A program made the translations under genes and the position numbers. From a virus: a DNA stretch of 57,304 bases. Shown here piece by piece: positions 39,216 to 48,174 of the stretch. Location of the stretch: positions 1 to 57,304 of IMG/VR virus record IMGVR_UViG_3300033571_012802, one strand, 5' to 3'. The notes under the pieces are model-generated. The model was given only the letters and a program-made list of their open reading frames with translations. It was not told the DNA's origin and made no database searches. Positions within the stretch are counted from its first letter, which is position 1. Each line of letters starts with the position of its first letter.

Positions 39216-40439
39216 ATGAGCTGCGATTGTAATTCTACCAACGGCAACACCTACGGAAACGTATGCCGCCAAGATATCCCCTATCCCAATATTTCCCACG
39301 AGTCGGTGCCGTCAATGATTGACAACCTCGTGTCTGCACTTTACGGAGTGTTTCCGAAGTCAGTTGTCAATGGTCGTATTGTTTGGAATATCCCGTGCGA
39401 TCCAGTCACTTCACCGGGTGAAATTTCATGGCTTCCTCGTGAACCGGGCGAGGGATTTCTTTGCTACATGCTTCGTGCGTTTAACGCCACATTCCCGGCT
39501 ACCGTCACTCTCGATGCAGTACAGACACTCACGAACAAAACCCTAACCTCGCCTGTAATCACAACTCCAACGGGTATTGTTGCTTCTGATATTGGAAGTG
39601 GAGCCTTTGGCGGATCCGTTACTCTTGATGCTACGCAACTCACTGGAATTGTCCCGAACGGAAACACCACGGCCACCAATTTAGCGTCTCCATCCACAAT
39701 CGTTCTTCGTGATGGTTCTGGAAACTTTGCAGCAGGCACAATATCCGCGAACGTCATAGGAAACGTTACTGGAACCGTCACCGGGAACGTAACAGGAAAC
39801 GTCATAGGCAACGTGACTGGAAACCTAACTGGAAACGCCACAAGCACGGGAACAGCAACGACTGCGGAGAATTTGAGTGGGGGAACTGCTGGTGGTATTC
39901 CCTATCAGTCTTCAATCGGAGTCACAGCGTTTCTAAATGCTGGAACTACTGGACAGATCCTGACTCAAGGAGCCAGCTTTCCCGCTTGGTCGAACTCATA
40001 TAAGGGCACCAGTACAAATGATTCGGCTCCCGCTGGGTACGTCGGAGAATTTGTAACAAGCACCTTGGCATCAGGAAGTGCTGTCACACTGACCACAGCA
40101 ACCACTGCAACCGTAACCAGTATATCTCTAACTGCGGGTGACTGGGATGTTTTTGGAAGCACAGGATTTTTACTCGTTGCAGCCACATCCGCCTTTGGAA
40201 ATCTTGGATTCATCGGAGGAATCAGTGCCACTGCTGCAACTTTAGGGACTCAGGATACGTACTTCAATTACCCCGTAGACCTAACCACAAAGACTGGTAC
40301 GCTTAATTTTACAAATCCTCAAGTGAGAATATCTATTTCTTCCACGACTACGATTTATTTGGTTAGCCAAGCTACTTTTTCCACTGGTGGAACTTCTGTT
40401 AAGGCATTCGGAACTATTTCCGCACGTCGAGCCCGTTAA
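39216..40439 (+). CDS. Tail fibre with repetitive shaft
   Basis: ATG 39216 gives 407 residues. The N-terminal 90 residues are Cys-containing and may be the attachment domain. From about residue 105 the sequence is beta-rich with 'LTNKTLTSPVITTPTGIVAS', a phage fibre shaft motif. A tetrapeptide repeat region ('GNVTGNV' style) is followed by 'NLSGGTAGGIPYQSSIGV' and a C-terminal beta knob. It would be trimeric and bind the host. A 12-base DNA repeat underlies the shaft. Confidence 0.8.
   Translation: MSCDCNSTNGNTYGNVCRQDIPYPNISHESVPSMIDNLVSALYGVFPKSVVNGRIVWNIPCDPVTSPGEISWLPREPGEGFLCYMLRAFNATFPATVTLDAVQTLTNKTLTSPVITTPTGIVASDIGSGAFGGSVTLDATQLTGIVPNGNTTATNLASPSTIVLRDGSGNFAAGTISANVIGNVTGTVTGNVTGNVIGNVTGNLTGNATSTGTATTAENLSGGTAGGIPYQSSIGVTAFLNAGTTGQILTQGASFPAWSNSYKGTSTNDSAPAGYVGEFVTSTLASGSAVTLTTATTATVTSISLTAGDWDVFGSTGFLLVAATSAFGNLGFIGGISATAATLGTQDTYFNYPVDLTTKTGTLNFTNPQVRISISSTTTIYLVSQATFSTGGTSVKAFGTISARRAR
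39747..39839 (+). repeat. Eight 12-bp units encoding the fibre shaft
   Basis: Units of the type GGAAACGTNACT repeat in frame, giving Gly-Asn-Val-Thr/Ile tetrapeptides. The last unit is partial. Copy number can change by slippage, altering shaft length. Confidence 0.9.
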
Positions 40440-40442
40440 TTT

Positions 40443-40859
40443 ATGAATATCATGTCCTACTCATCCAAACCAATTACTCTTCCTGAAGGTTTTTACGACC
40501 TCAGTGAAAAGATCAAAGAATATCCATTTATTGAAGGAATGGAAAAAGAGGAAGTTGAGATGGAGGATGAGAAAGTTCATTATCCATCGTTGTACTTCTC
40601 CAATGCCCCGGAAGGTCTTAAAGGTCTAGCAAAAGAAGGAACAGCAACCATTCACTTCAAGAAAGTAATGGAACGCACCACGAAGGTAGATCGTGATGGG
40701 AAGAGTGTCACCAACTACTGCATCGAACTTGAGATCCATGGAATTAAGCCCTCAAAGGACTCCGCTACTTACGACACCAAAGAAGTTGAACCCAACGATG
40801 AGGACGCCATCGAGAAGGGGCTAGAAGACGCGTCAGAAGAAACCTCAACCGAAGACTAA
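40443..40859 (+). CDS. Hypothetical virion-region protein, acidic (138 aa)
   Basis: The protein is Glu-rich, with 'YFSNAPEGLKGLAKEGTATI' and 'HFKKVMERTTKVDRDGKSV', a beta-strand-rich core and a disordered acidic tail. Similar small proteins are found near structural genes in related phages. Two in-frame starts, 40443 and 40452, are possible. The function is unknown. Confidence 0.5.
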   Translation: MNIMSYSSKPITLPEGFYDLSEKIKEYPFIEGMEKEEVEMEDEKVHYPSLYFSNAPEGLKGLAKEGTATIHFKKVMERTTKVDRDGKSVTNYCIELEIHGIKPSKDSATYDTKEVEPNDEDAIEKGLEDASEETSTED

Positions 40860-40863
40860 TACC

Positions 40864-41190
40864 ATGCCCTCAGACCCATCCATGCCTCCCACAGAGGCTC
40901 CTACCCCCTCTCCTATCCCAGCTGGAATGCCAGAGGGCATCCCCACTCCTGCACAGGGTGGATCCGTTATGATGCAGATGCCAAAAGATGCCTTTGATTC
41001 AATTCGAGACATTGTTATGCAACTTGCAGCTGCTCTTGATCAGGCTGGAAACCAAGTTGACTCAGAAGCAGCTCAATCCGAAGTCGCTCCAGAGGGAATG
41101 CTTCCAGAAGAAGTTCCCGCTGAAATGAATTCCGCCGACGAGCAGGATCTAGCTATGTTTGCCCAAGAACTCAGCAATCGTGGTAAGTAA
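40864..41190 (+). CDS. Pro/Met-rich small protein (108 aa)
   Basis: The first 40 residues are Pro/Ser/Thr-rich; a helix 'DAFDSIRDIVMQLAAALDQA' follows; the rest is acidic and Met/Pro-rich. No family is recognised. It is probably virion-associated from its composition and neighbours. Confidence 0.5.
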   Translation: MPSDPSMPPTEAPTPSPIPAGMPEGIPTPAQGGSVMMQMPKDAFDSIRDIVMQLAAALDQAGNQVDSEAAQSEVAPEGMLPEEVPAEMNSADEQDLAMFAQELSNRGK

Positions 41191-41202
41191 AATTTAAAAA
41201 CT

Positions 41203-44200
41203 ATGTTCGTCTCAGAAATCTTTAGCGAGGCGGCTGAGATTTTAGGAACAACCGACGAAGTTAGGGTTTTCCGAAAGCTCACTCAGGCCGTACAGGCTCT
41301 CATGGAGAGTGGACACTGGTTCCACACTACCCGTGAGGTTGACGTGTGTACTGGATGGGACGGGTTCACGGTTACGCTTCCAAAGGACATTGAAGTTCCT
41401 TTGGCGATCAATGTTGACGGGTCTCCCATGTACTTTCGTGGGAAACTTTTCCAGTATCACGTAAACCAAGGCGGTAGATTTGAGTCTGTAAATTGGGCTT
41501 GGGACGACCGAGGATTTGTTGCTACGCAGATGGACATTCGCCAGCCAGCTCAAGTGATTGCTGTAGCCGAGAGCGATGCTGATGTCGGCGCTACTCTTAG
41601 ACTCGTTGGAACTAATCAATGGAATCGCGATTTGCGATCTCAAACAGCAGATGGAATTGGAGTCGATGGAATTATCATTCCAATCCACAGCCTCAGTGAT
41701 TTTACTCGCGGAACTATTATCCCAGACGGCACTACGATCGTTACCCGCGAGGTGGCCGTTACTCCGATTACAAAATTTGTTTCATCGACTCCCCATCAAC
41801 TTGATTCTGGTCAGGGAGCAATTCTTTCTACGGTTTCAGGAACTACCCCAACTGGTATTACCGATTCAAACCAGTACTACGTTGGAGTGGTCAATCCTAC
41901 GACTATTCAATTGTACAACGATCCTCTCTACGCAAAGAGTGGCACGTATCCGATTGCTTTGTCAGATATTTCCAATGCAGGGACTTTGAGACTTACAGAT
42001 TCTAGGACTGCAAGATTAGTTACTTCTGTTCAGTTAGCACAATCACCTACAATTTCTATCGGTGTTGGAAATCCTGTGACCTTTACTGGAGCAATTCTAC
42101 CAAGCCCCTTGGTAGAAGGAGTCACATACTTTGTAAACTCTATCGACAGCACTAATTTACAAGTTTTCTTGAGTCTTTCTGACGCACAAACAAAGACTCG
42201 TCCGATCTATTTAACGGGTACTTCCTCCTCGTTTTCTATCTTCATCAGGGAACCAATTGCTCCGTTAACAAAACTCACATTTACTGTTCCTCACTACTAC
42301 TCCACTGGGGATTTGGTTCAAGCGAGCTCGAATGGGGGAACTCTTCCAGAACCACTTGTCTTATCTCAAAATTACTACGTGTACGTAATTGATGACTTCA
42401 CGGTTACTCTTCACATTTCAAATTCTGATGCCAGAACAGGATCCAATCCAATTGTCTTGACGACACCGGGTGTTGGTCAGAATTCTTTAGCAAAACTAAT
42501 CCCAGCAACAGTTGCTATCGGAAACACTAGCAACGTATTGGCAACAGGAGTTGGACTGATACCAGCTACTGGTTCTGGTGCTAGTATCCGGGCAAATGCA
42601 GTAGGCCCGATTACGAATATTACGGTCACAAATGCTGGTTCTAGTTACGAAAGCGCCCCACTAGTTACTTTTGATAGCACTGGAGGAACCGGGTACACTT
42701 CAACCCCAAGTGTTCAACTTGTTGGGGGTACTGGAGTTGGTGCGGTGTTTACCGCAAATATTGCTGGTGGGAAAATTACATCATTCACTCGCGTGTCTGG
42801 TGGAAGTGGATACACATTTGCTCCAGACGTAGTGATTACTAATGGTGGTGGATTTGGAGCTGCAGCACATGCAGTAGTTGTTGCAGGGGCGATCGATTCA
42901 ATTGTACTTGATCCTGTGGGATCTGGACTCACGGCACACGCTTTGATCAATTCGATTTCTGGACTAGTAACGAACATAGTGATCGATGATCCCGGACAAG
43001 ACTATCAATTTCCTCCGAGAGTAACTATATCGGGAGGAGGAGGAGCAGGAGCAACGGCTACTGCTACGTTGACAACATCATTTATTACAAGCTACACGGT
43101 TCTTTCTGGTGGATCTAACTATCTCTATCCACCAGCAATTTCTATTATTGGTGGAGGTGGAACTGGAGCAGTAGCAACTGCAGTAGTTCAAGGTGGCGCA
43201 GTGGTGTCCGTTTTGGTTGTCGCTGAAGGAACTGGATACGCAGGTGTTCCCAATGTAAATTTAGTATCCTCCACGGGCGCTTTTGTTCAGTTCACAAGTA
43301 CTGGAACTCTTCCAGCACCACTAGTTCAAGGAACAACCTACAGGGCTGAAGCTCCGTTGTCGGCCAATGGATTCACGGTTGTGAATGCTGATTTTAGTCC
43401 AATAAATATCACTTCCCTTGGGTCTGGAACTCTATACGTGGTAATCTCAAGATCATTTGGAGTTGCCTTTACGAATGATTGGACTGGAAATTTTTCATCT
43501 ACTCCTACTGGAACTGAAATTTATTTCGGTACTGATTACCTACTACCAGTAACCTCTCCTCCGATTGATTCTAGTACTCCATTCTGGATTAGAAGGTTAA
43601 CCAATGAAACGGCTCAAATTTACGACACCGAGGCCCATGCTAATGCAGGTGGTGCGACCGGGAAGATAACTATTACTGCATTCGGAACGGGACAATCGTA
43701 CTACGCAATTGAAGAAACCGCTCAAGCGGTTCCATACGACAACCAATTAGCACTTTCTACGATACAATACATCAATAACGGGGAACGCGTTAAAGTTTCG
43801 ACTACTGGAACTCTTCCTGTACCACTAGACGCAAACAACGAGTACATAGTCAAAATCGTCGATTCAAATATCCAGTTGTTCTTTGATGATCTGCTAGTTT
43901 CTTTCACATCTCTTGGAGTTGGAGAACTAAACGTAAATATCATAAGAGATTTTTCAGTAGTTCCAGCAACAACGATCACTCTAAACAATGCTTTTTACGC
44001 TACTGGGACTGAACTAATACCTAGAGCTTCTGAAAATGACGTTCTTCCAACTCCTCTCTTGCCGAATACTTCGTACTACGTGAGGTTTTTCGATAGGAAT
44101 GAAATCGAATTGTACGACACCCTAGCTCATGCAACGGGAACGGGAACGGCTGGTCGAATTTCGTATACAAATACTGGCAATTCGATTGATAGTACGTTCT

Positions 44201-44658
44201 TTGTTGATGCGGTAAATGAAGCAACTCTTGTGAAAGCTATCTACCACGTAGAAAAGCCAGTCACTCAAGGATACGTTAGCCTATACGCTTACGACTACGG
44301 ACGCAGCAACGACATGACATTGATCGGTCAGTACCATCCAACCGAAGTGAATCCCAAGTATCGCAGAGTACGTCTTGGATCCGCCTGTTCATGGGCAAGA
44401 ATCATTTACCGAGTGAAAGCTCCAAAGATCACTAGCATGTTCGACTACATTCCAGTTGAGCAGGAACGCGCTTTGATCGCAGCGGTTCACGCAGTCGATC
44501 TTGAAGACAAGGACTTCATGGAGCAGGCCGTGAAGTACTGGACGATGGCACTTAACTACCTCAAGAACCAACAAAACAGCATGGACGGCCACGCCTTTGT
44601 GCCCCCTCAAATAAATAATATTACCTACGGAGACGGCACAGATCCTGTGATGTTCTAG
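41203..44658 (+). CDS. Tail tube adaptor (gp11-like) with ~830-residue repeat insertion
   Basis: Of 1151 residues, the N-terminal 185 ('FSEAAEILGTTDEVRVFRKL', 'HWFHTTREVDVCTGWDGFTV') and the C-terminal 135 ('YVSLYAYDYGRSNDMTLIGQ', 'AWARIIYRVK'-like, 'YWTMALNYLKNQQNS') match the tail-adaptor/gp11 style. Between about 186 and 1010 lie repeated modules: 'LPxPL ... YYV ... L/Y ... A' units and 'GGTGxGAxxxAxVxxG ... GxGY' units. The repeat arm may protrude from the tail and bind host glycans. The gene is directly followed by the nozzle. Confidence 0.7.
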   Translation: MFVSEIFSEAAEILGTTDEVRVFRKLTQAVQALMESGHWFHTTREVDVCTGWDGFTVTLPKDIEVPLAINVDGSPMYFRGKLFQYHVNQGGRFESVNWAWDDRGFVATQMDIRQPAQVIAVAESDADVGATLRLVGTNQWNRDLRSQTADGIGVDGIIIPIHSLSDFTRGTIIPDGTTIVTREVAVTPITKFVSSTPHQLDSGQGAILSTVSGTTPTGITDSNQYYVGVVNPTTIQLYNDPLYAKSGTYPIALSDISNAGTLRLTDSRTARLVTSVQLAQSPTISIGVGNPVTFTGAILPSPLVEGVTYFVNSIDSTNLQVFLSLSDAQTKTRPIYLTGTSSSFSIFIREPIAPLTKLTFTVPHYYSTGDLVQASSNGGTLPEPLVLSQNYYVYVIDDFTVTLHISNSDARTGSNPIVLTTPGVGQNSLAKLIPATVAIGNTSNVLATGVGLIPATGSGASIRANAVGPITNITVTNAGSSYESAPLVTFDSTGGTGYTSTPSVQLVGGTGVGAVFTANIAGGKITSFTRVSGGSGYTFAPDVVITNGGGFGAAAHAVVVAGAIDSIVLDPVGSGLTAHALINSISGLVTNIVIDDPGQDYQFPPRVTISGGGGAGATATATLTTSFITSYTVLSGGSNYLYPPAISIIGGGGTGAVATAVVQGGAVVSVLVVAEGTGYAGVPNVNLVSSTGAFVQFTSTGTLPAPLVQGTTYRAEAPLSANGFTVVNADFSPINITSLGSGTLYVVISRSFGVAFTNDWTGNFSSTPTGTEIYFGTDYLLPVTSPPIDSSTPFWIRRLTNETAQIYDTEAHANAGGATGKITITAFGTGQSYYAIEETAQAVPYDNQLALSTIQYINNGERVKVSTTGTLPVPLDANNEYIVKIVDSNIQLFFDDLLVSFTSLGVGELNVNIIRDFSVVPATTITLNNAFYATGTELIPRASENDVLPTPLLPNTSYYVRFFDRNEIELYDTLAHATGTGTAGRISYTNTGNSIDSTFFVDAVNEATLVKAIYHVEKPVTQGYVSLYAYDYGRSNDMTLIGQYHPTEVNPKYRRVRLGSACSWARIIYRVKAPKITSMFDYIPVEQERALIAAVHAVDLEDKDFMEQAVKYWTMALNYLKNQQNSMDGHAFVPPQINNITYGDGTDPVMF
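41761..44240 (+). repeat. Protein-module repeats inside the tail adaptor gene
   Basis: About eight units of one beta module (with 'TGTLPAPLVQGTTYR', 'LPVPLDANNEYIV', 'LPTPLLPNTSYYV') and four to five units of a second (with 'VSGGSGYTFAPDVVI', 'LSGGSNYLYPPAISI') are seen in the translation. The repeat is at protein level; the DNA has diverged. Confidence 0.75.
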
Positions 44659-44662
44659 GCTT

Positions 44663-46792
44663 ATGAAATCACCAAACGTAACGCAAGGTAGAATCGAAAA
44701 GGTTACTGCTGGATGGATTCACGGCGTAAATAGCGTTAGGAATCCATGGAATCTCCCTGCTGATCAACTTAAGTGGGGTGTTAATGTAACCGTTCGAGGT
44801 GGGATAGTGCAAACAAGACCCGGCCAAGGCATGCAGTTGTCGCTTCCTCCCGGTAACTTGCAGGGTGGATGCTTCTTTGCGTCTAACAAGCAAGCCAAGG
44901 CCGCGAGTACTTCAGTCTCTAGTGGAACAACTTCAACCATTAGCGCTACCATCTACAACTATGATGGCACTACTTCGTTTGAGGAAGAATTGCCATATAT
45001 TCTATTTGCTGTTGGTGGATCTGTTTATTTCGCTCCATTCCCGCTTGTTCAACCGAAAGATTGGAACGACTACAAACTAACAAACATTTCTCTTAGTCCT
45101 GATGTGAAGGAAGTTGTCTTCTGCGTAGCAACTCAGACAGCAAGTCTTAGTGCTGGTGGAGATATAACCGTGACCCCCTCCAACCGAGTAGTAATCATCC
45201 AAGATGGAATTAGTGCTCCCGCGTACTGGGATGGATCTGACAAGCGCGGTGGTCAAGAAAGTAAAATACCAGTTGGATACTGGATGTCTTTCTCAGGCAA
45301 CAGACTTTGGGTAGCCGCTAGAAATATTGTCTTTGCTTCCGATATTGGAAATCCATTTTCTTGGATAGAACGAACTGAAGGCGCAGGAAGGGGGGACTTT
45401 TCATTTCCCCGAACAATCACCGCAATGGTCGATTACATCGGTCAAGATAATGACACCAAGTTGATTGTGTTCACCGATAGATCTACATACTCATTGTCTA
45501 GTGGAATTCTCGATAGATCTCAGTGGGCAAGCGCTGTAAATTTTCAAAAAACTCTTTATGCTACGATCGGCTGCGTAGCTGGGAAGTCGGTAGCATTTCA
45601 GGCGGGTCTGATGTGGTGGTACTCACGCGGCGGGCTAGTAAACGCAAACGTAGCTTCTGGAGCGTACGTTTCATCTCAATCACTATACAAGGACGTTGAG
45701 ATGGCTCGTGCGAAGAGATACATGCCATCCAACGTGTCTAGTATCTGCGCGACTTCATTTGAGAATTACCTTCTTTACTCCATCCCATACCTAGAAGCAC
45801 TGCCGAGTGCAACTATGGTACTCGATTACGCTGCAGCAAGTGAATTGAACCAGAGTGAGGTTCCAGCTTGGGCTGGTGTGTGGAACGGAACGCGTCCGAT
45901 TGAATGGGTGTCTGGAACCGTCGGTCAACAACCCCGGTTATTTCATTTTTCTGTCGATTACGTGCCCACCAATGATGGCTCGTACAATCATCTGTGGGAA
46001 TCTTTCCTTCCAGAACGCGTCGATAGCTATCTGCAGATCAATCCTGATGGATCAACAACTACAAAGTACTCCCGGATCTATAGTCAAGCTGAGACCGCAC
46101 TTATGGGCGACGGCATGGATCTAAAGCAGATCAAGTATGCGGAACTAGACTGCTCCCAGATTGGCGGAACGGTTGACCTTCGCGTGTCGTACCGGGGAAG
46201 CAAAGGGGCATACCAACCCATACTCAATACTCGTTTCCTCGCTGTTACGGATGAATATCAATTCGATAAGACCCCTCAAGCTGAAAAGATTGCCGAATAT
46301 GGAATTCTAAGGACGCAGCATCGAAGGGTATCTACCGAGTCAGTGCAGCGTTTAGACGTAAGCTCCTGCGAAACAAGATATTCTTCAGACGTGGACAAGG
46401 CTTTTAGTCTGCTCGTTGAGTGGTGCGGAGAACTCGGTTTGGAAGCAGTTCGTGTGTTCATGGATCCATGGCAAGAGATTTCTGTAGGAATTCCTCAGTC
46501 GGATGAAAAAGAATCCTGCATCATCCACGAGGATGGAACTTCAACACTCATTGCACTTGAAGAAAGCCCCTACGAGATTGCAAACTACAACGAACAATCG
46601 TGGTTTGCTACCGAGACACAAACAATCACTATACCCTGCACAAGTGGTATTGGATTTGATGTGTCAGCAACTGCTACAGCATCTGCGGAGTCATTCGTTT
46701 CCTTGGCAAATGCTACCCAAAAGGCAATAACCTTGGCATCGCAAGCAGCATCATCGGCTGCACAAAAGTATAGACAGCAAAACCCTTGCTAA
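44663..46792 (+). CDS. Tail nozzle / tail tubular protein B-like
   Basis: A 709-residue protein following the adaptor, as in T7-like tails. It begins 'GRIEKVTAGWIHGVNSVRNP' and contains beta-propeller-like strands ('YWDGSDKRGGQ', 'NRLWVAARNIVFASDIGNPF', 'LIVFTDRSTYSL'). The C-terminal 60 residues are Ala/Ser/Thr-rich. It should form the distal tail tube. The overall pattern (propeller segments with 'GNPFSW') matches this family well. Confidence 0.75.
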   Translation: MKSPNVTQGRIEKVTAGWIHGVNSVRNPWNLPADQLKWGVNVTVRGGIVQTRPGQGMQLSLPPGNLQGGCFFASNKQAKAASTSVSSGTTSTISATIYNYDGTTSFEEELPYILFAVGGSVYFAPFPLVQPKDWNDYKLTNISLSPDVKEVVFCVATQTASLSAGGDITVTPSNRVVIIQDGISAPAYWDGSDKRGGQESKIPVGYWMSFSGNRLWVAARNIVFASDIGNPFSWIERTEGAGRGDFSFPRTITAMVDYIGQDNDTKLIVFTDRSTYSLSSGILDRSQWASAVNFQKTLYATIGCVAGKSVAFQAGLMWWYSRGGLVNANVASGAYVSSQSLYKDVEMARAKRYMPSNVSSICATSFENYLLYSIPYLEALPSATMVLDYAAASELNQSEVPAWAGVWNGTRPIEWVSGTVGQQPRLFHFSVDYVPTNDGSYNHLWESFLPERVDSYLQINPDGSTTTKYSRIYSQAETALMGDGMDLKQIKYAELDCSQIGGTVDLRVSYRGSKGAYQPILNTRFLAVTDEYQFDKTPQAEKIAEYGILRTQHRRVSTESVQRLDVSSCETRYSSDVDKAFSLLVEWCGELGLEAVRVFMDPWQEISVGIPQSDEKESCIIHEDGTSTLIALEESPYEIANYNEQSWFATETQTITIPCTSGIGFDVSATATASAESFVSLANATQKAITLASQAASSAAQKYRQQNPC

Positions 46793-46794
46793 TC

Positions 46795-48168
46795 ATGCCA
46801 ACGATTCAAGATGCTAATACCAAGATTACAAATTTTCCCAATAAATTTGTAAGTCCTTTTGGTAACGAATCAGTCACACCATTCTACTCGTCAGTTCCAT
46901 TGAGGAGCCCGGTAGAAGGATGTTTGGAGTGCGTGGTGTGTGGATCTGTAGTCCAAAGAGAACAGATTATTTTAAACGATTCAATTGCTTCTCTTCCTAC
47001 TTCTATTACTTTAACCTCAGAACCCCCTATAATTAATTATCTAATCGTTGGAGGTGGAGGTGCTAGTTCTGGTGGGTATAATGCGGCGGGGGGTGGAGGA
47101 GGTGGAGGACAAGTTGTCTCTGGAATGATTACCATAGATGACGAAAAAACTTATAGCATTGTTGTTGGGCTTGGTGGAGTTGGTGCTGGCTATATTCAAA
47201 CTGGAACATCTGGTGATGCTTCTTCTTTTAATTCTATTTTGGCATTGGGGGGCATTCACGGAAATACAGCTGAAGTGGGATACGATTACGGCGCTACTTC
47301 TGGAAATGGAAATGCTGGTGGAATACCGTTCAATGGATCTTTCATTGCAAATGCTGGTGGTGGAGGTGGAGCTGGATCCATCGGTGGAAATGCTGTAAAT
47401 GGGCGCGCTGGAAATGGAGGTGCCGGGGTATATTCAAGCATAACTGGAACAAATCTTGCCTATGGTGGTGGTGGTGGTGGTGGAGCGTGGGGATATCATC
47501 CTAATCAAATGGCGGGAGACGGTGGGGTTGGCGGCGGCGGGGCTGGTAGTAATTTTTGGAATCCAGCAATTAGTCCACCAAATTCAGTAGGACAAAATGG
47601 ATTGCCAAATACTGGAGGAGGGGGTGGAGGAACGTCAGTTCCCGGAGGTTTAGATCCTTATGCTGGAAGTTCATCGGGAGGTTCTGGAGTCGTAATTCTT
47701 TCAATTCCTTCCTATAAATATTCGGGGCTTGTAACGGGAAGTGTTGTAGTAACAGATCTTGGAACAAGAAAGTTATTAACCTTTACGGGGAATGGAACCT
47801 ATCGAGCTTCACCACAGGCACCACTACCACCACCACCTAGCACTACTATAACATTTGAATTAGTGGGAGATTGTACTACAATTTCTAATTATCCTATTCC
47901 GCCAGTCCCATTTGAACTCCCCCTTGGAGTATCAGTAAATTCTTATTCTAATTTGGTTTCGGTACTAAATGATTATAGTCAAGATGGTGGAATCTATAAT
48001 GGGGGTGGGTGGAGTCTATTTCCCCCTTCTTATGAAGGTTCTTGCCCACAATTTGTATATTCTAAGGCCACCATTAATGAATATACAGCGTACACCATTG
48101 GTTATGATACCTACGGCCCCGTAGGGTCTGGTGGTGGTGAAGAGGGGTCTTGTGCTGGGTGTTCTTAA
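46795..48168 (+). CDS. Receptor-binding tail protein 1, Gly-rich
   Basis: A 457-residue protein. Residues 1-60 ('FVSPFGNESVTPFYSSVPLR', 'SPVEGCLECVVCGSV') are shared with the next gene. The middle is a Gly-rich region ('IVGGGGASSGGYNAAGGGGG' and similar) of the type found in phage adhesins, with a Pro-rich linker further on, and a C-terminal Ser/Tyr-rich domain. It should recognise the host surface. ATG 46795 is preferred. Confidence 0.7.
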   Translation: MPTIQDANTKITNFPNKFVSPFGNESVTPFYSSVPLRSPVEGCLECVVCGSVVQREQIILNDSIASLPTSITLTSEPPIINYLIVGGGGASSGGYNAAGGGGGGGQVVSGMITIDDEKTYSIVVGLGGVGAGYIQTGTSGDASSFNSILALGGIHGNTAEVGYDYGATSGNGNAGGIPFNGSFIANAGGGGGAGSIGGNAVNGRAGNGGAGVYSSITGTNLAYGGGGGGGAWGYHPNQMAGDGGVGGGGAGSNFWNPAISPPNSVGQNGLPNTGGGGGGTSVPGGLDPYAGSSSGGSGVVILSIPSYKYSGLVTGSVVVTDLGTRKLLTFTGNGTYRASPQAPLPPPPSTTITFELVGDCTTISNYPIPPVPFELPLGVSVNSYSNLVSVLNDYSQDGGIYNGGGWSLFPPSYEGSCPQFVYSKATINEYTAYTIGYDTYGPVGSGGGEEGSCAGCS

Positions 48169-48174
48169 AATTTT

